Below are positions 23,001 to 31,139 of a stretch of 64,000 nt of DNA, in pieces; the stretch's first letter is position 1; each line of letters opens with the position of its first letter. The position numbers and the translations under genes are program-made. The notes under the pieces were generated by a model. The model was not told the DNA's origin, ran no database searches, and saw nothing but the letters and a program-made list of their open reading frames with translations. The stretch spans positions 18,681,664-18,745,663 of the forward strand of contig OZ022257.1 of the NCBI GenBank assembly GCA_963978905.1, read 5' to 3'. This DNA is from Trichostrongylus colubriformis. Its lineage: Eukaryota; Nematoda; Chromadorea; Rhabditida; Trichostrongylidae.

Positions 23001-25429
23001 TCGGTCAAAGGCCTTTTCATGGTCAAAGAAGGCTAGGTGGCAGAGCCGACGCTTTCACGGTACTTTTTCATCACTTGTCTATTATGAACATGGCATGCGT
23101 GGTTGCTCAGGCATGGACCCGAACTGTTCCTGAGAGATGGTGACAGGCTCCCTTAGTTTTCAGTCAATCAGCCGTTCGTAATACCTCATGATATGAGCGT
23201 CAACGTTATTCCACGGTAGTTGGAGTACTCCATTGCGTCCCTCTACTGCTTGAGTATGGGAACGATGTGTCAGCCTTTCACGCATCCGGAATTTTCCTCT
23301 GTCCGACACCTGTTGAAAAGTGTGTCAGCCACTATACCCCGTACTCTCCAAGTACCTTCCATGCTTCTATTGAGAGCCCATCTGGATCATTGGCTTTTCC
23401 AGTATTTATTTCCCAGCTCTTGGCGGACTTCTTCCGCTGTTTAAGGATGGATGGGGCCAGCCGTAGCCTGTTTCTGTGAGCTTTCTTTCCAAGGAAGCTT
23501 TATTTGTTCGGCATCCCATCGAAGTACTGCCGCCATCTTCTCTTGACCTCGGCTGGTTTCCTCAGAATGGTACCCTCGCTTCTCCTTACCGCTATACCAC
23601 CCCGATGTGGTATGTGGCTCGGTGTGTGGCTTCAGCCAGCCTGGAGATTTCTTCTGCCTCCTTCCCAACCAACCATTCGTGCAAGGAATCCATTCCCGTG
23701 TGCCTTGCTTGGCCACATCCGCTTTGACAGTCCTCTTGCAGCATTTGTAGGTGTCGAGTTTTTCTGAACTTTTCGTTCTGTGCTACCACTTGTATGCTTC
23801 CTTCTTCCGTTTCACTTCCCTCTGAACTTCCTCATTCCAGAGTCACGCTACTTTGTCTCCACTGAAACCACCTCAGGAGTCCCCCAGCGTTTCCTTTGCG
23901 CATTTCAGAATTTTCTCAGCAGCTCTGTTCCAGGACTCCTGAGTTGAACCAATAGGGTCTGGAGATCGTTAGGTCATCCCTTTTCCGTTTGTGCAGCTTC
24001 CACCATCTGATTCTCCATTCGGTCAGGTCTCGCTTTCTTGGGGAGCTCTACGGCAATGTCGGCCTTAATGTCCTTCACAGTTATGAGGGCTGTTCTTCTT
24101 ATTAGTACATAGCTGATTTGCGTTTGATTTCCTCCACGGCCTTTTGACTCTTTTTTTTGCGAAGTTTGTGCTGAAGACCGCATGTCGCGGGTCCTGCAAA
24201 ATCCAGTATCTTTTCTCCTTCAGCGTTTCTCACACCTAGCCCTTTGTCTCCGTGCCCCTTTCTAGACCCCTTCGATCTCTTCCGACGTGACCGTTCACAC
24301 TACCTGCTGCGGTGGGGTGATCGTCTTCTGGAACTGATGGCGTCGTCCAAGCTCAGGTGGATCTCGTCCTTCTCGTGCTCGGGACAACCGGCTTGCGGTG
24401 CGTGTGATTCGACCATTGATACTAATCACGGCGACACAGTTTTTGCGGGAATCCGCCACTACGCTGGCTACTTCGTTCCGTTTGGTGTCCTCGCTTTGTG
24501 GAAGAGTTTGACTCCTTCCCAATCTCCCTTGCTTTGACGCCTTTCCAGCGTGATTCCTGGAGACATAGGTTCTGGAGGTTTCGTCGACTCATTGAGTCGG
24601 CAATCTCTCGAGACTTCCCGGTCAGTGATCCCACTTTCAGAGTCCCTATTCGAACTAGCTTCTTTAGTCGAGATCATTCACCCTTCGGTAGCCCTCCCAT
24701 ACGAGCACAGAACTCGCCACTTCCGGATGACGTCCCTGTTTTATAACTGATGCTTATGTGACTTTCAGCCATATTCACTGTGACGGGGTTTGTTCACTGC
24801 CGGCCTGTCAACCTGGACCTGACGCTGGTAACGTCACTTTTTGCAATTTCTTGCGAGGCGTGGTTTTGTGCCTTAGCCGCGATCGAACCCAATGGTTTTG
24901 AACGTGCAGTCTCGAGCCTACTTTATTATCCTTTCTACTATCCCTGCCTCGGTATTGTGCAAATGTGCAGCAGATTCTGATCCTGGAAAGTATGTTGTGA
25001 GTACAATATCAGAGCATTGCAGGCTAGCCGACTGACTCCCGTCTTCCGTTCGAAGGATCGCCAGCTGAAGTCGTTCGACTCTTTCCAGTCTTCAGTATCA
25101 CACAAGTCGTCCCTCCCTCAGGAAGTCAGTGCTCGTGGAGTGTCATCGCTCCTCAGTAGCTCGGTGGACTCACAGTCTCCGTCGGCTTGTAGTGTGGCAG
25201 CTCGGAAGTTTTCCGAATTTCAGTCCCAGGACAGCATCGACAGTTCAGAGTAGGCATTTTACATTTTTTTGGTTTCGGATTCTTTTGTTCAAGTTTATAT
25301 TCTGTTTCTTGCAGCTCACTACCATCTGCAGCCAACGGATCAGCGACGCCCACTGATAGAGAGAAGAAGCGAGGAAAATGGAGTTTCCCCGGTTTTCGCT
25401 TCAGGAGCAAGGACAAAGATCATAGTTAG
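4816..25429 (+). CDS. plc-3: Phospholipase C-gamma (1-phosphatidylinositol 4,5-bisphosphate phosphodiesterase), 31 exons, complete
   Basis: Cleaves PIP2 to diacylglycerol and IP3 at the plasma membrane downstream of tyrosine kinases. I assembled 31 exons whose phases all agree and whose coding length (4047 nt, 1348 aa) is divisible by three. Order: PH, EF hands, X box, N-half of a split PH, SH2, SH2, SH3, C-half of the split PH, Y box, C2, Ser-rich tail. That order is unique to PLC-gamma. Catalytic residues are present: His345-Asn346 (SSHNTYL), Glu375 and Asp377 (CIELD), His397 (YHG). Both SH2 phosphotyrosine Args are present (Arg615, Arg723). The start is the ATG at 4816, 37 bases after a CTCAG acceptor (likely spliced-leader or 5' UTR splice); an upstream coding exon cannot be excluded. 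Stop TAG is at 25427-25429. No exact AATAAA was seen; an AATAAG-like signal lies near 25577. Usual family length is about 1250-1350 aa. Identification is near certain; the symbol follows the C. elegans orthologue. Confidence 0.96.
6601..6740. repeat. 70-bp tandem duplication at the 5' end of plc-3 intron 3
   Basis: Bases 6601-6670 and 6671-6740 are two head-to-tail copies (each starting TTATCGGGGG and ending GAACACAAAG) with one mismatch (CTTTCACAG versus CTTCCACAG). The first copy starts five bases after the exon 3 donor GT. Confidence 0.95.
8747..8977. repeat. GC-rich foldback repeat in plc-3 intron 7
   Basis: The left arm, near 8751-8778, reads GTGTGCAGATATGACAGC. The right arm, near 8947-8973, is the reverse complement with a few changes (GTGTGCAGATATAACAGC on the other strand). 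The centre is GC-rich (CCCGCCGCGCCGCTCGCCGC). The intron spans 8081-9029 and holds no other feature I can support. Confidence 0.6.
9030..10438 (+). other. plc-3: plc-3 exons 8-11: catalytic X box
   Basis: Exons: 9030-9145, 9231-9316, 9957-10098, 10333-10438. They encode about residues 309-458, the N-terminal half of the TIM barrel. [18 protein letters not shown] and GCRCIELDCWDG are textbook X-box blocks. The catalytic pair is His345 and His397; the Ca ligands Asn346, Glu375 and Asp377 are kept. Compared with vertebrate PLC-gamma, the loop between CWDG and the second catalytic His is about seven residues longer ([17 protein letters not shown]). The exon 10 donor is read as GTGAGT at 10099; a GTGTGA two bases upstream would break the frame. 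Confidence 0.94.
9842..9910. repeat. Perfect 22-bp hairpin in plc-3 intron 9
   Basis: Arm 9842-9863 (AGGGCGCATTCTAAGAAG...) pairs perfectly with 9889-9910, with a 25-base loop. Pairing extends outward a few more bases with one bulge. It lies about 45 bases upstream of the exon 10 acceptor. It could be a small inverted-repeat relic or a microRNA-like or siRNA-producing hairpin. Confidence 0.85.
10714..11236. mobile_element. GC-rich MITE (outer element) in plc-3 intron 11
   Basis: The left end, GCAGCTTTCATACTTTGCG, is matched by CGCAAAGTATGAAGCG at the right end. The subterminal parts are also inverted (ACCGGCATCGACGGTGG versus CCACCGTCGACGGCGGTG). It is related to the 42.7-kb foldback by its CTTTCATACTTTGCG ends. 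A second element is nested inside it. Confidence 0.65.
10837..11010. mobile_element. Nested GC-rich MITE with TTA flanks
   Basis: The ends are AGCCGCGGTCGTACT and, inverted, AGTATGACGGCGGCC. The copies of GCCGGCGGCAGGGCGTG and CACGCCCTGCCGGCGG lie just inside. TTA flanks both sides (10834-10836, 11011-11013), the size and sequence expected of a PIF/Harbinger-type target duplication. It sits inside the element at 10714-11236. Confidence 0.65.
11287..11796. repeat. Foldback repeat, copy 2 of the 0.9-1.4 kb family
   Basis: The left arm, from 11287, has CAGTAGCGGTCAAAA, ATATGCGGTTT, a T-run and GTGTTCTGAAGGCAACTG. The right arm, ending about 11796, is the inverted counterpart (CTGCCTTCG, A-run, GACCAAAGTTATGG, CCGCTACTAGCTG). 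It lies in plc-3 intron 11, directly after the MITE pair. Confidence 0.65.
12617..12760. repeat. Partial copy of the GC-rich dispersed repeat
   Basis: It contains GAATTCTCGCTTTGCGGCAT, CAGCATGAGTTGC, then GGGCTGGTCTTGTGGGAGTACC, parallel to the left half of the fuller copy at 13275-13524. Only this half is visible. Located in plc-3 intron 14. Confidence 0.5.
13275..13524. repeat. GC-rich dispersed repeat with inverted ends (copy A)
   Basis: The left end, GGCGGATTGGTCGAACTTTCGC, is mirrored by GCGAAAGCTCGACCAATTGAC at the right end. The interior (CTGCTGCAGTCGGTTGGA, CAGTGGGCTGGTGTC, TATATGTTGTGGCTGTTGCTG) matches 59276-59543 closely. It is a non-autonomous dispersed element in plc-3 intron 14. 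Confidence 0.7.
14273..14376 (+). other. GC-AG intron of plc-3 (intron 15)
   Basis: Exon 15 ends ...GAGCGAGAG and the next bases are GCAAGTTC, the strong AG|GCAAGT context seen at GC-AG introns. The acceptor TTCTAG|GAG follows 104 bases later and keeps the SH2 frame (HCERE-EAKERIL). The nearest GT (GTGAGC, about 10 bases upstream) would create an in-frame stop across the junction. The call is therefore based on reading frame. Confidence 0.75.
15120..15792. mobile_element. 673-bp mariner-ended foldback element in plc-3 intron 16
   Basis: It is flanked by TA on both sides (15118-15119, 15793-15794). The right end, read inward, is TTAGGTTGGCAACTAAGTAA, a classic mariner terminal repeat. The left end, TTAGGTAGTCTAAAAAGTC, has diverged. 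The two arms are inverted for most of their length and meet near 15445 (for example AGGTGATAATCCGATGGAG and its complement near 15530-15548). There is no transposase. Confidence 0.8.
20603..20659 (+). other. Possible alternative or relic exon in plc-3 intron 28
   Basis: A good acceptor (CCATTTTCAG) is followed in the phase set by exon 28 by 18 codons ([21 protein letters not shown]) and then TGA. The canonical exon at 21710 continues C2 perfectly, so using this site would truncate C2 and remove the tail. I have no evidence that it is used. Confidence 0.2.
22048..24677 (-). mobile_element. Decayed non-LTR retrotransposon (LINE) in plc-3 intron 29, antisense to the gene
   Basis: On the minus strand the N-terminal side (about 24677-24300) reads as an apurinic endonuclease ([35 protein letters not shown]). 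About 22859-22545 reads as reverse transcriptase ([20 protein letters not shown], then [14 protein letters not shown]). About 22495-22048 is the conserved C-terminal region ([46 protein letters not shown]). It is riddled with frameshifts, and the catalytic FADD/YADD box is FTED, so it is dead. This type is common in strongylid genomes. It probably reaches a little past both stated ends. Confidence 0.85.
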
Positions 25430-28205
25430 AGGATAGATTGTGGCGGTCAGTCAGTATGAGGCGTCCTACTCCCACCATGGCGTTGTAAGCAGTGCACCAT
25501 AGCTATCCGCTCATGTGTCAAAATTCGTACCATCGTCTTCTCTACACTCCGCGGTGTGTGTTATGACATTCGAATTGAATAAGGTACGCGAGGAGTCGGC
25601 GGCTGCGCCTCTGTGATCGTCCAATTCATAATGGAACCAGCGGCACAGTTGTGCAGCACGAGGTAACCCATTCGAGCGTCATGACACACACCTCATCCTC
25701 TGCGCACTGGTTCGACCTCTTCTAAACAACTCCGAGTAACTTTGGGGATTTGGAAAGCGGACATATGAAAAGGTTAGCGCAGTGCGGCTAAGGGAAAAGA
25801 GATTAACATTCGGCATGCTCAACTACACAAGTCACAGTTTCTCGACTACACAACTCACGGTTTATCTGTTCATTACTCTATCTCATAGACTTGGATATAC
25901 GGTAGACCTTGAGATACGTGTACCATTTGCAGTCCTGCTACCGCCCACCACTTTCTTCTGCGATTGTTCACCTGTTATATCCACTGACATCGTCAGCGAA
26001 CCCTATTCTTTTTGTCGAAATTGAGAATTTTGTTACTTTTTCTCGGTAGTTTCAAGTCGTCCTTGATGACTGGATATATTTGTACTCATCACTTTTATCA
26101 CGAAGAAGTGGCATCCCAAATGAGATTAGCGGCCGTTTGCCATCACACCGAGTGCCTCGTAATTGATCTAGTCGTAGCGTTCTGCTTTGATATTTATAGT
26201 CCCTTTATTCTGGAGTATAATCCATCGAGAAGTAGCGTCATTGGTACATGCCAATGATTCGTTTGACATAACCTGCCGAAATCACTTTGACCATGGTCGC
26301 TTTAATTCTGATCAATCTCATCTATCTCTATACCATCTAGTATTGAAAGGACCTTAGTATTTCTACTAATCGCGTCACATTATGAAATTTATGATGTTTT
26401 ATGTGATGTAATTTATGAAATTTGTGATGTTTTTTGTAATTGTAAATTGTTTTGTGACTTCTAAGAATTCCTTTGTTGGTTGTGATAAATGGATAATTTT
26501 AGTCACCTCAATAGAGAGTGGATAAAATGATATTGATCATTAAAAGAGCAGTAAGTTATCGATGTCCTTCAAAATGTGACCTGCATCTGACTGCTCAGCA
26601 GCGATACGGCATACTATCCAGACCTCCTCTTTCTGTACACTTGCAAATTTCCAGGGCTATCCAGTTTTTGAAACAATGTTTATATGCTTCTATAGTAAAT
26701 CGCAGAAGATACCTCACTGAAGACTTGGGTGGCTTTTCTTTTGCTGGGTCTTTTTTTGCTGTTTTTGGTTTGAATATTCGGGACCGCCGAGTGCAGTTAC
26801 ATCCAATACTGGCACGGCATAAATTTAAACTTCACTATCAATGTCGGTAGTAAATTGTTACGGTGTTTGGTGGTACTAAATCACTAGACTCATTTTTTTT
26901 TTTCAGTCAACCGCGCACTATCCCTTACCCTTTATTGTGCGCTCGCTTCCACAGAAACACGAACGATATCGATTATCTAGTAAGCAGTCAGGTTCACAGA
27001 ACGAGTTTGAGTAGACGGAAGAGAAATAAGTAACAACAGTGAACAAATGATCGAGTCGAAGCAGCTAGTGAGTAGGTAAAGAAATCCTACAGCAGATTTC
27101 TAGGCGACTCACAGATTACGAAAAAGTGCTGGCCTCTCGAGATATCCAAAAGGTAAACGAACAACAGCTGAAAAATAGTATACTCCTTGGAACGAGTTTG
27201 AAAGGAAGGAAATAAGGAAGCTTCAGCGACTAAAAGGTAATTGACCGCATGAGGTAACGGATGAATAAGCGAAACAGAGCTTACAACAGCCGGAAGAGTG
27301 TTGGCTTTTCGAATGAAGGAGTGCAAGACAACAAAACTCGAAAGCCAACGTGTGATAGGCGTGACGGAAATGAGGATTACCTTATTCACCCATAAGGCTT
27401 ATCATACGCTGGCGAATAACAAGTAGACAAATCGAAACTAATCAGAGTTGGGAGACAGCAGAAAATTAGGTGCAGAGGGAAGAGTGCGCTGTAGGCGCGT
27501 CCGAAGTGGGACTGACTTGAAATCTGTTTGAATTTGAAAATCACGCAGTGCTGCTGGCTTCCCGCGCATTCCTTCGCGCCAGATCAATTAAGTCCAACAG
27601 AACGCAACTCGTTCCTCCACTGTCAATACACTGCCGTCTTTACATTATTACTGAGCACCTCGTCCATATTCGCTTCTTTTTCCACACTTATCCGAATTTC
27701 TTCTATAATTGCCTTTGGACAACTGCATTAAGATTTTCCAATTTGCTTCGTTTCTCACACGTACCGCGATTTCGGATTGACTTTCCTTATTACTACTGTC
27801 TTGTGAGCTATTCATACTACCCATCACCACTAATATCGGTAATTTTTTGACTCGACAAAAGCATAGGTTGCACCTAATTTCTGCTTGTAGGCACTCTCAA
27901 TGTTATAAAGTTTATTTCAGCTTAGATACAGCTAACTAACTAAGAGAACATTAAATTGTTCCTCCATTAGTATATAACGAGAAATTCACTTCAACTAGAC
28001 TAAACAACCACTTATGCGTATTCGCCCCCACGGAAAGGGAATCTCCTTCCCCAAGGCTTAGGCTAAATGCGATAGAAAAAGCACGAATTTTCTCGTTTCT
28101 TTGTAAAATTCGACCCGATTCGGCAGGCGCTATGCCTTCTCTGCGCTTTACCTTTGCGTTAGAGACGCAGAGCACAATGCGCTGGCCCCCTAACCAGGGT
28201 TAAGC
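25430..28205. other. Intergenic region downstream of plc-3
   Basis: No gene recognised. A possible plc-3 polyadenylation signal variant (GAATAAGG) lies near 25577. Short open frames on both strands show no recognisable motif or splice logic. Confidence 0.4.
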
Positions 28206-28206
28206 C

Positions 28207-28272
28207 TCCGTTGAGGAATCCTCAACGGGGGGGGTCGTATTTGGTCCGCTAGGAGGGGGAGGGGGTCGTAAT
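28207..28272. repeat. G-tract repeat with a short hairpin
   Basis: CCGTTGAGGA and TCCTCAACGG form a short hairpin, followed by two runs of G each ending in GGGGGTCGTA. The same G-run plus TCGTA occurs at about 36282-36330 and 58076-58090, suggesting shared repeat boundaries. Confidence 0.4.
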
Positions 28273-28389
28273 CGTTAAGGTACGCAGTGATCAACAGAAT
28301 TTCTCAGGCATAGGGTCTAAAGAGTAAGGGGAGAACTGATAAAACTGACTGATTGGGTTCGAAGCCAAAACAAGCTTAACTTAATCAAC

Positions 28390-28752
28390 ATGGAAACCTC
28401 ATGCATGGCGCGATCCACAACGAAACCGGCCAGTGTCAATAACCCTTACGTTGGTCCGCTGACACCGAAACCACGTACAGAGACACCTCCGAAATCCACC
28501 GATCAACCGTGGAAAGCAATATCTATCAACGGGTACCACCGTGGATGGACACTCCAGAAACAATGGGATGAAAATGAAGAATTAACTGATATGGACTTCT
28601 TTCATATCTTACTACGATTGCAAGTACGTAATCTAGTGTTAGCGCCCACTATGCGTACCGGAAAAACATTTGTCATTGAGAATGTGGATGAAATCCTCAT
28701 GCATGGCGCATCCCACAGAGAAGCTGACCGACGCTTCTCGCCATCCCACTAG
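28390..28752 (+). CDS. Hypothetical 120-residue open frame, unknown
   Basis: An ATG-initiated 120-codon frame, polar and Pro/Thr-rich at the N-terminus (PYVGPLTPKPRTETPPK), followed by GYHRGWTLQKQWDENEELTDMDFF. I do not recognise a family. It has no clear introns and lies between repeats, so it may be a fragment of a mobile-element gag-like protein or a chance frame. TTCGAAGCC about 35 bases upstream resembles a pol III B box but has no partner. Confidence 0.25.
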   Translation: METSCMARSTTKPASVNNPYVGPLTPKPRTETPPKSTDQPWKAISINGYHRGWTLQKQWDENEELTDMDFFHILLRLQVRNLVLAPTMRTGKTFVIENVDEILMHGASHREADRRFSPSH

Positions 28753-28860
28753 GCCTTTGAGAGCGAAGGATGCATACTAGAGAAATTTCAATAAAAATGA
28801 ATCAATTTTTCGGAAGAAACTTGGGAAAATATCAAAAATTCACAAAAAAATTTTCTCAAC

Positions 28861-29229
28861 TGGCTTTCCTAAATTTTTCTTGCTTCGTTGTGGAGATATG
28901 GCATAGATAAGGTAGTCATTCGAAAGCGGCAATCTCGCAGACTTTGAGCATCTAAAAAAGCACTCATACGGTTAAGTTTGAAGGAAGTTATGACCAATTG
29001 AAGTGGAACACTTCAATTTTCCAAAATTTTCCTCATCTAATCCTCATCTGGCTTCCCTCAAAATAACTTCCTCCGTTTTGAAGATATGGCACAGTTTAGG
29101 TAGTCATTCGAAAGCGGCAACCTCGCAGACCCTGCTTCTACGAATTGCACTCATATGGATAGGTTTGAAGGAAGTTATGACCACTTGAAGTGAAACACTT
29201 TGAAATTTTCCTCATCTAATCCTCATCTG
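28861..29229. repeat. Two tandem units of about 180-190 bp
   Basis: Unit 1 (28861-29048) and unit 2 (29049-29229) share GATATGGCA, GGTAGTCATTCGAAAGCGGC, CTCGCAGAC, TTTGAAGGAAGTTATGACCA and CCTCATCTAATCCTCATCTGG in the same order. The second boundary starts again with TGG. Part of the last motif recurs near 36338. Confidence 0.8.
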
Positions 29230-29694
29230 GAAACCCATATCGAGAACTAAGCAACCATTGGGGAAAGCAAGCGGTCAGTAGATAGGTCTGGGGGAGTTAT
29301 TAGGAAAACAGTTCAAGCTGTTTGAAAGGTGGGCTCTAGGTAAAGTTCAGAGCATTGAAAAAATGTCGGGATTTAGTATGGGGGGGGGGATAACGCGCTC
29401 CATCGTGATCGCCGCGTCGCACGTCGCCTGAAACGAAATAAAAAGCCGATGATGTACGCTTCAGATCGAATTTTTATCTACTACTCTACTCCTATTTTTA
29501 TTTACTACTCTACTCCTCGCCGATTACTCTCCTTTTTGTGTATATTTTGCTGAAGCGCGTGTCCAGTCCCAATACAGTCCCTGATAGCTGCAGAGGTACA
29601 CTTGTACCCATTTGTATTTGGTTTGTTGCGTTGGCGTAGTGATATTCATTCTCTCTTTTTTGCCTTATGTTTTTTCAATACCCTTTTATCTCTT

Positions 29695-29982
29695 CTACCC
29701 TATTACAGGTGGGGTGAAGTCGAACAGACGTGGTAGTTCAGCAATTTGTTTATGATATTGCTTCAAAAGTTCATGCTCACTGAGTCCGAATAGTTGTTTA
29801 AGATTTTGATTTGGCCCTACCACTTCATTCATGATGCTCTTTGCATTGTGTTGGTAGGTGAAAACTTTTTTACGGAAAGTAGCTCGAGGCCGAAAGGGTT
29901 CGCTCCGTTGTTTTACCCAGCTAACGTGAAATCGTGAACGCGAATAAATCTTATGAGTGCGCTCAGTTTTTAGAATGATCAT
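29695..29982 (-). CDS. Hypothetical 95-residue open frame, unknown
   Basis: ATG-initiated on the minus strand, basic at first (KTERTHKIYSRSRFHVSW) and then helical-looking (LKQLFGLSEHELLKQYHKQ). It ends TPPVIG and stop; the CCT|GTAATAG near the end could be a donor. I do not recognise it. It could be a single-exon small gene, an exon of a minus-strand gene, or part of a repeat. No neighbour on that strand supports it. Confidence 0.3.
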   Translation of the reverse strand: MIILKTERTHKIYSRSRFHVSWVKQRSEPFRPRATFRKKVFTYQHNAKSIMNEVVGPNQNLKQLFGLSEHELLKQYHKQIAELPRLFDFTPPVIG

Positions 29983-31139
29983 TTGCTCTCACTTTATCGA
30001 TGAATAATGTGCTAAGAATGTATATCGAATATCGAGAAGTTCAAACTTCCGTGTAATTCTTAATGCTTTTGGTGCAGCTATGGCTTGATTAATCAAAGGG
30101 TCGTACGGATCGAAGCTTCTTGACGTTCTGTTTTTAGAATTTCTCAACATTTAGTGCAATATGTTAATTGTGAGAACGGGTAGGCATGGTATAATAGCTG
30201 CGCGTGAATTCGGTCATGCTTGACGTGGTTGTTTTGCGGGTGGTACTTTCGAAGAACTGGTACCTGTCAGTAGGTCTGCTATGCTGTCATTCTTATGCTA
30301 TTGTATTCGTGCACTTTTGTTGTCATTGATTGTCGGAATCATTTCATCATGTTTAGAGAGTGGGTCATATTCTAATATTCGATACTAGGTATCTTTCTCA
30401 TCTATCCCTTGCATTTCCGAATAAGAAATGATTTTGATTATGTTTTCATTTTATTAAATATCTACTGTTATAAACTCACGGCCATCAACGGCTGGGAACG
30501 CCAACAGTATGGGTAAAGAAGCTAAACCCAGTCAGTTGTTGAGACAGTTTTTTGCTATACCTGTTGAAAGCCATAAGGACTGGCTTCACTGTGTCAGTCG
30601 AGGGTTTATTTCTCAGAGTCGATATGTATCTGTGTTTTGTGTATGAAGAGGAATACTGTGTAGATTCGTGTTTTAAAATTTAATTTGGTTATGTTATGAT
30701 TTGTTCGGTAAGAACCTCAGGAAAAGTAATGCTGTTATGTCCTTTATTTCAACTTTTTCTTGATTTCAAACTTCTTTTCAGGTTTTCAAGGAAAATCTTT
30801 TCTTTCCAGGGAAAACAAAATTTCAAATTTGGTCTTTCATCCACACTATATCACTTAGACGACAAAGTTCGTGAATAGTTCATTCATTCACGGTCTACCA
30901 CCCCGAGCGATGACGTTCGACCTAGCTCTCTCATTATCACCCTACTCTAGGTTTTGGTCGTGAGTCTTTTCGTCTGATTCAGCAGCATAACCAGTTGTGG
31001 GTATTCTGGCTTACTCTGTAACCTCTTGTACAAGGAAATTAATTGGCAGATCGTATCTCGATTAGCCTGGCACCTTCTGACTGTGTGATTAGATTATCAA
31101 TTTCACTTATTCAAATCGAAAGACATTTGCTATACCAAA

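Larger units (their letters stand above)
18329..25429 (+). other. plc-3: plc-3 exons 22-31: split PH C-half, catalytic Y box, C2 and tail
   Basis: Exons: 18329-18469, 18529-18656, 18732-18836, 19824-19934, 20002-20139, 20192-20348, 20406-20570, 21710-21837, 25023-25249, 25315-25429. The split-PH C-half and helix end at about residue 967. The Y box (VYCQAVPFD, then [22 protein letters not shown]) keeps the substrate-binding Ser and Arg and continues through [10 protein letters not shown]2 runs about 1088-1235 ([30 protein letters not shown]). The tail (1236-1348) is Ser-rich and ends in a basic stretch ([20 protein letters not shown]), plausibly a membrane or regulatory contact. Intron 29 (21838-25022) is long because a minus-strand LINE sits in it. 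Confidence 0.93.

Noticed and set aside
28340..28370. GGTTCGAAGCC as a tRNA B box
   Set aside because: No A box at the right distance and no cloverleaf can be drawn.
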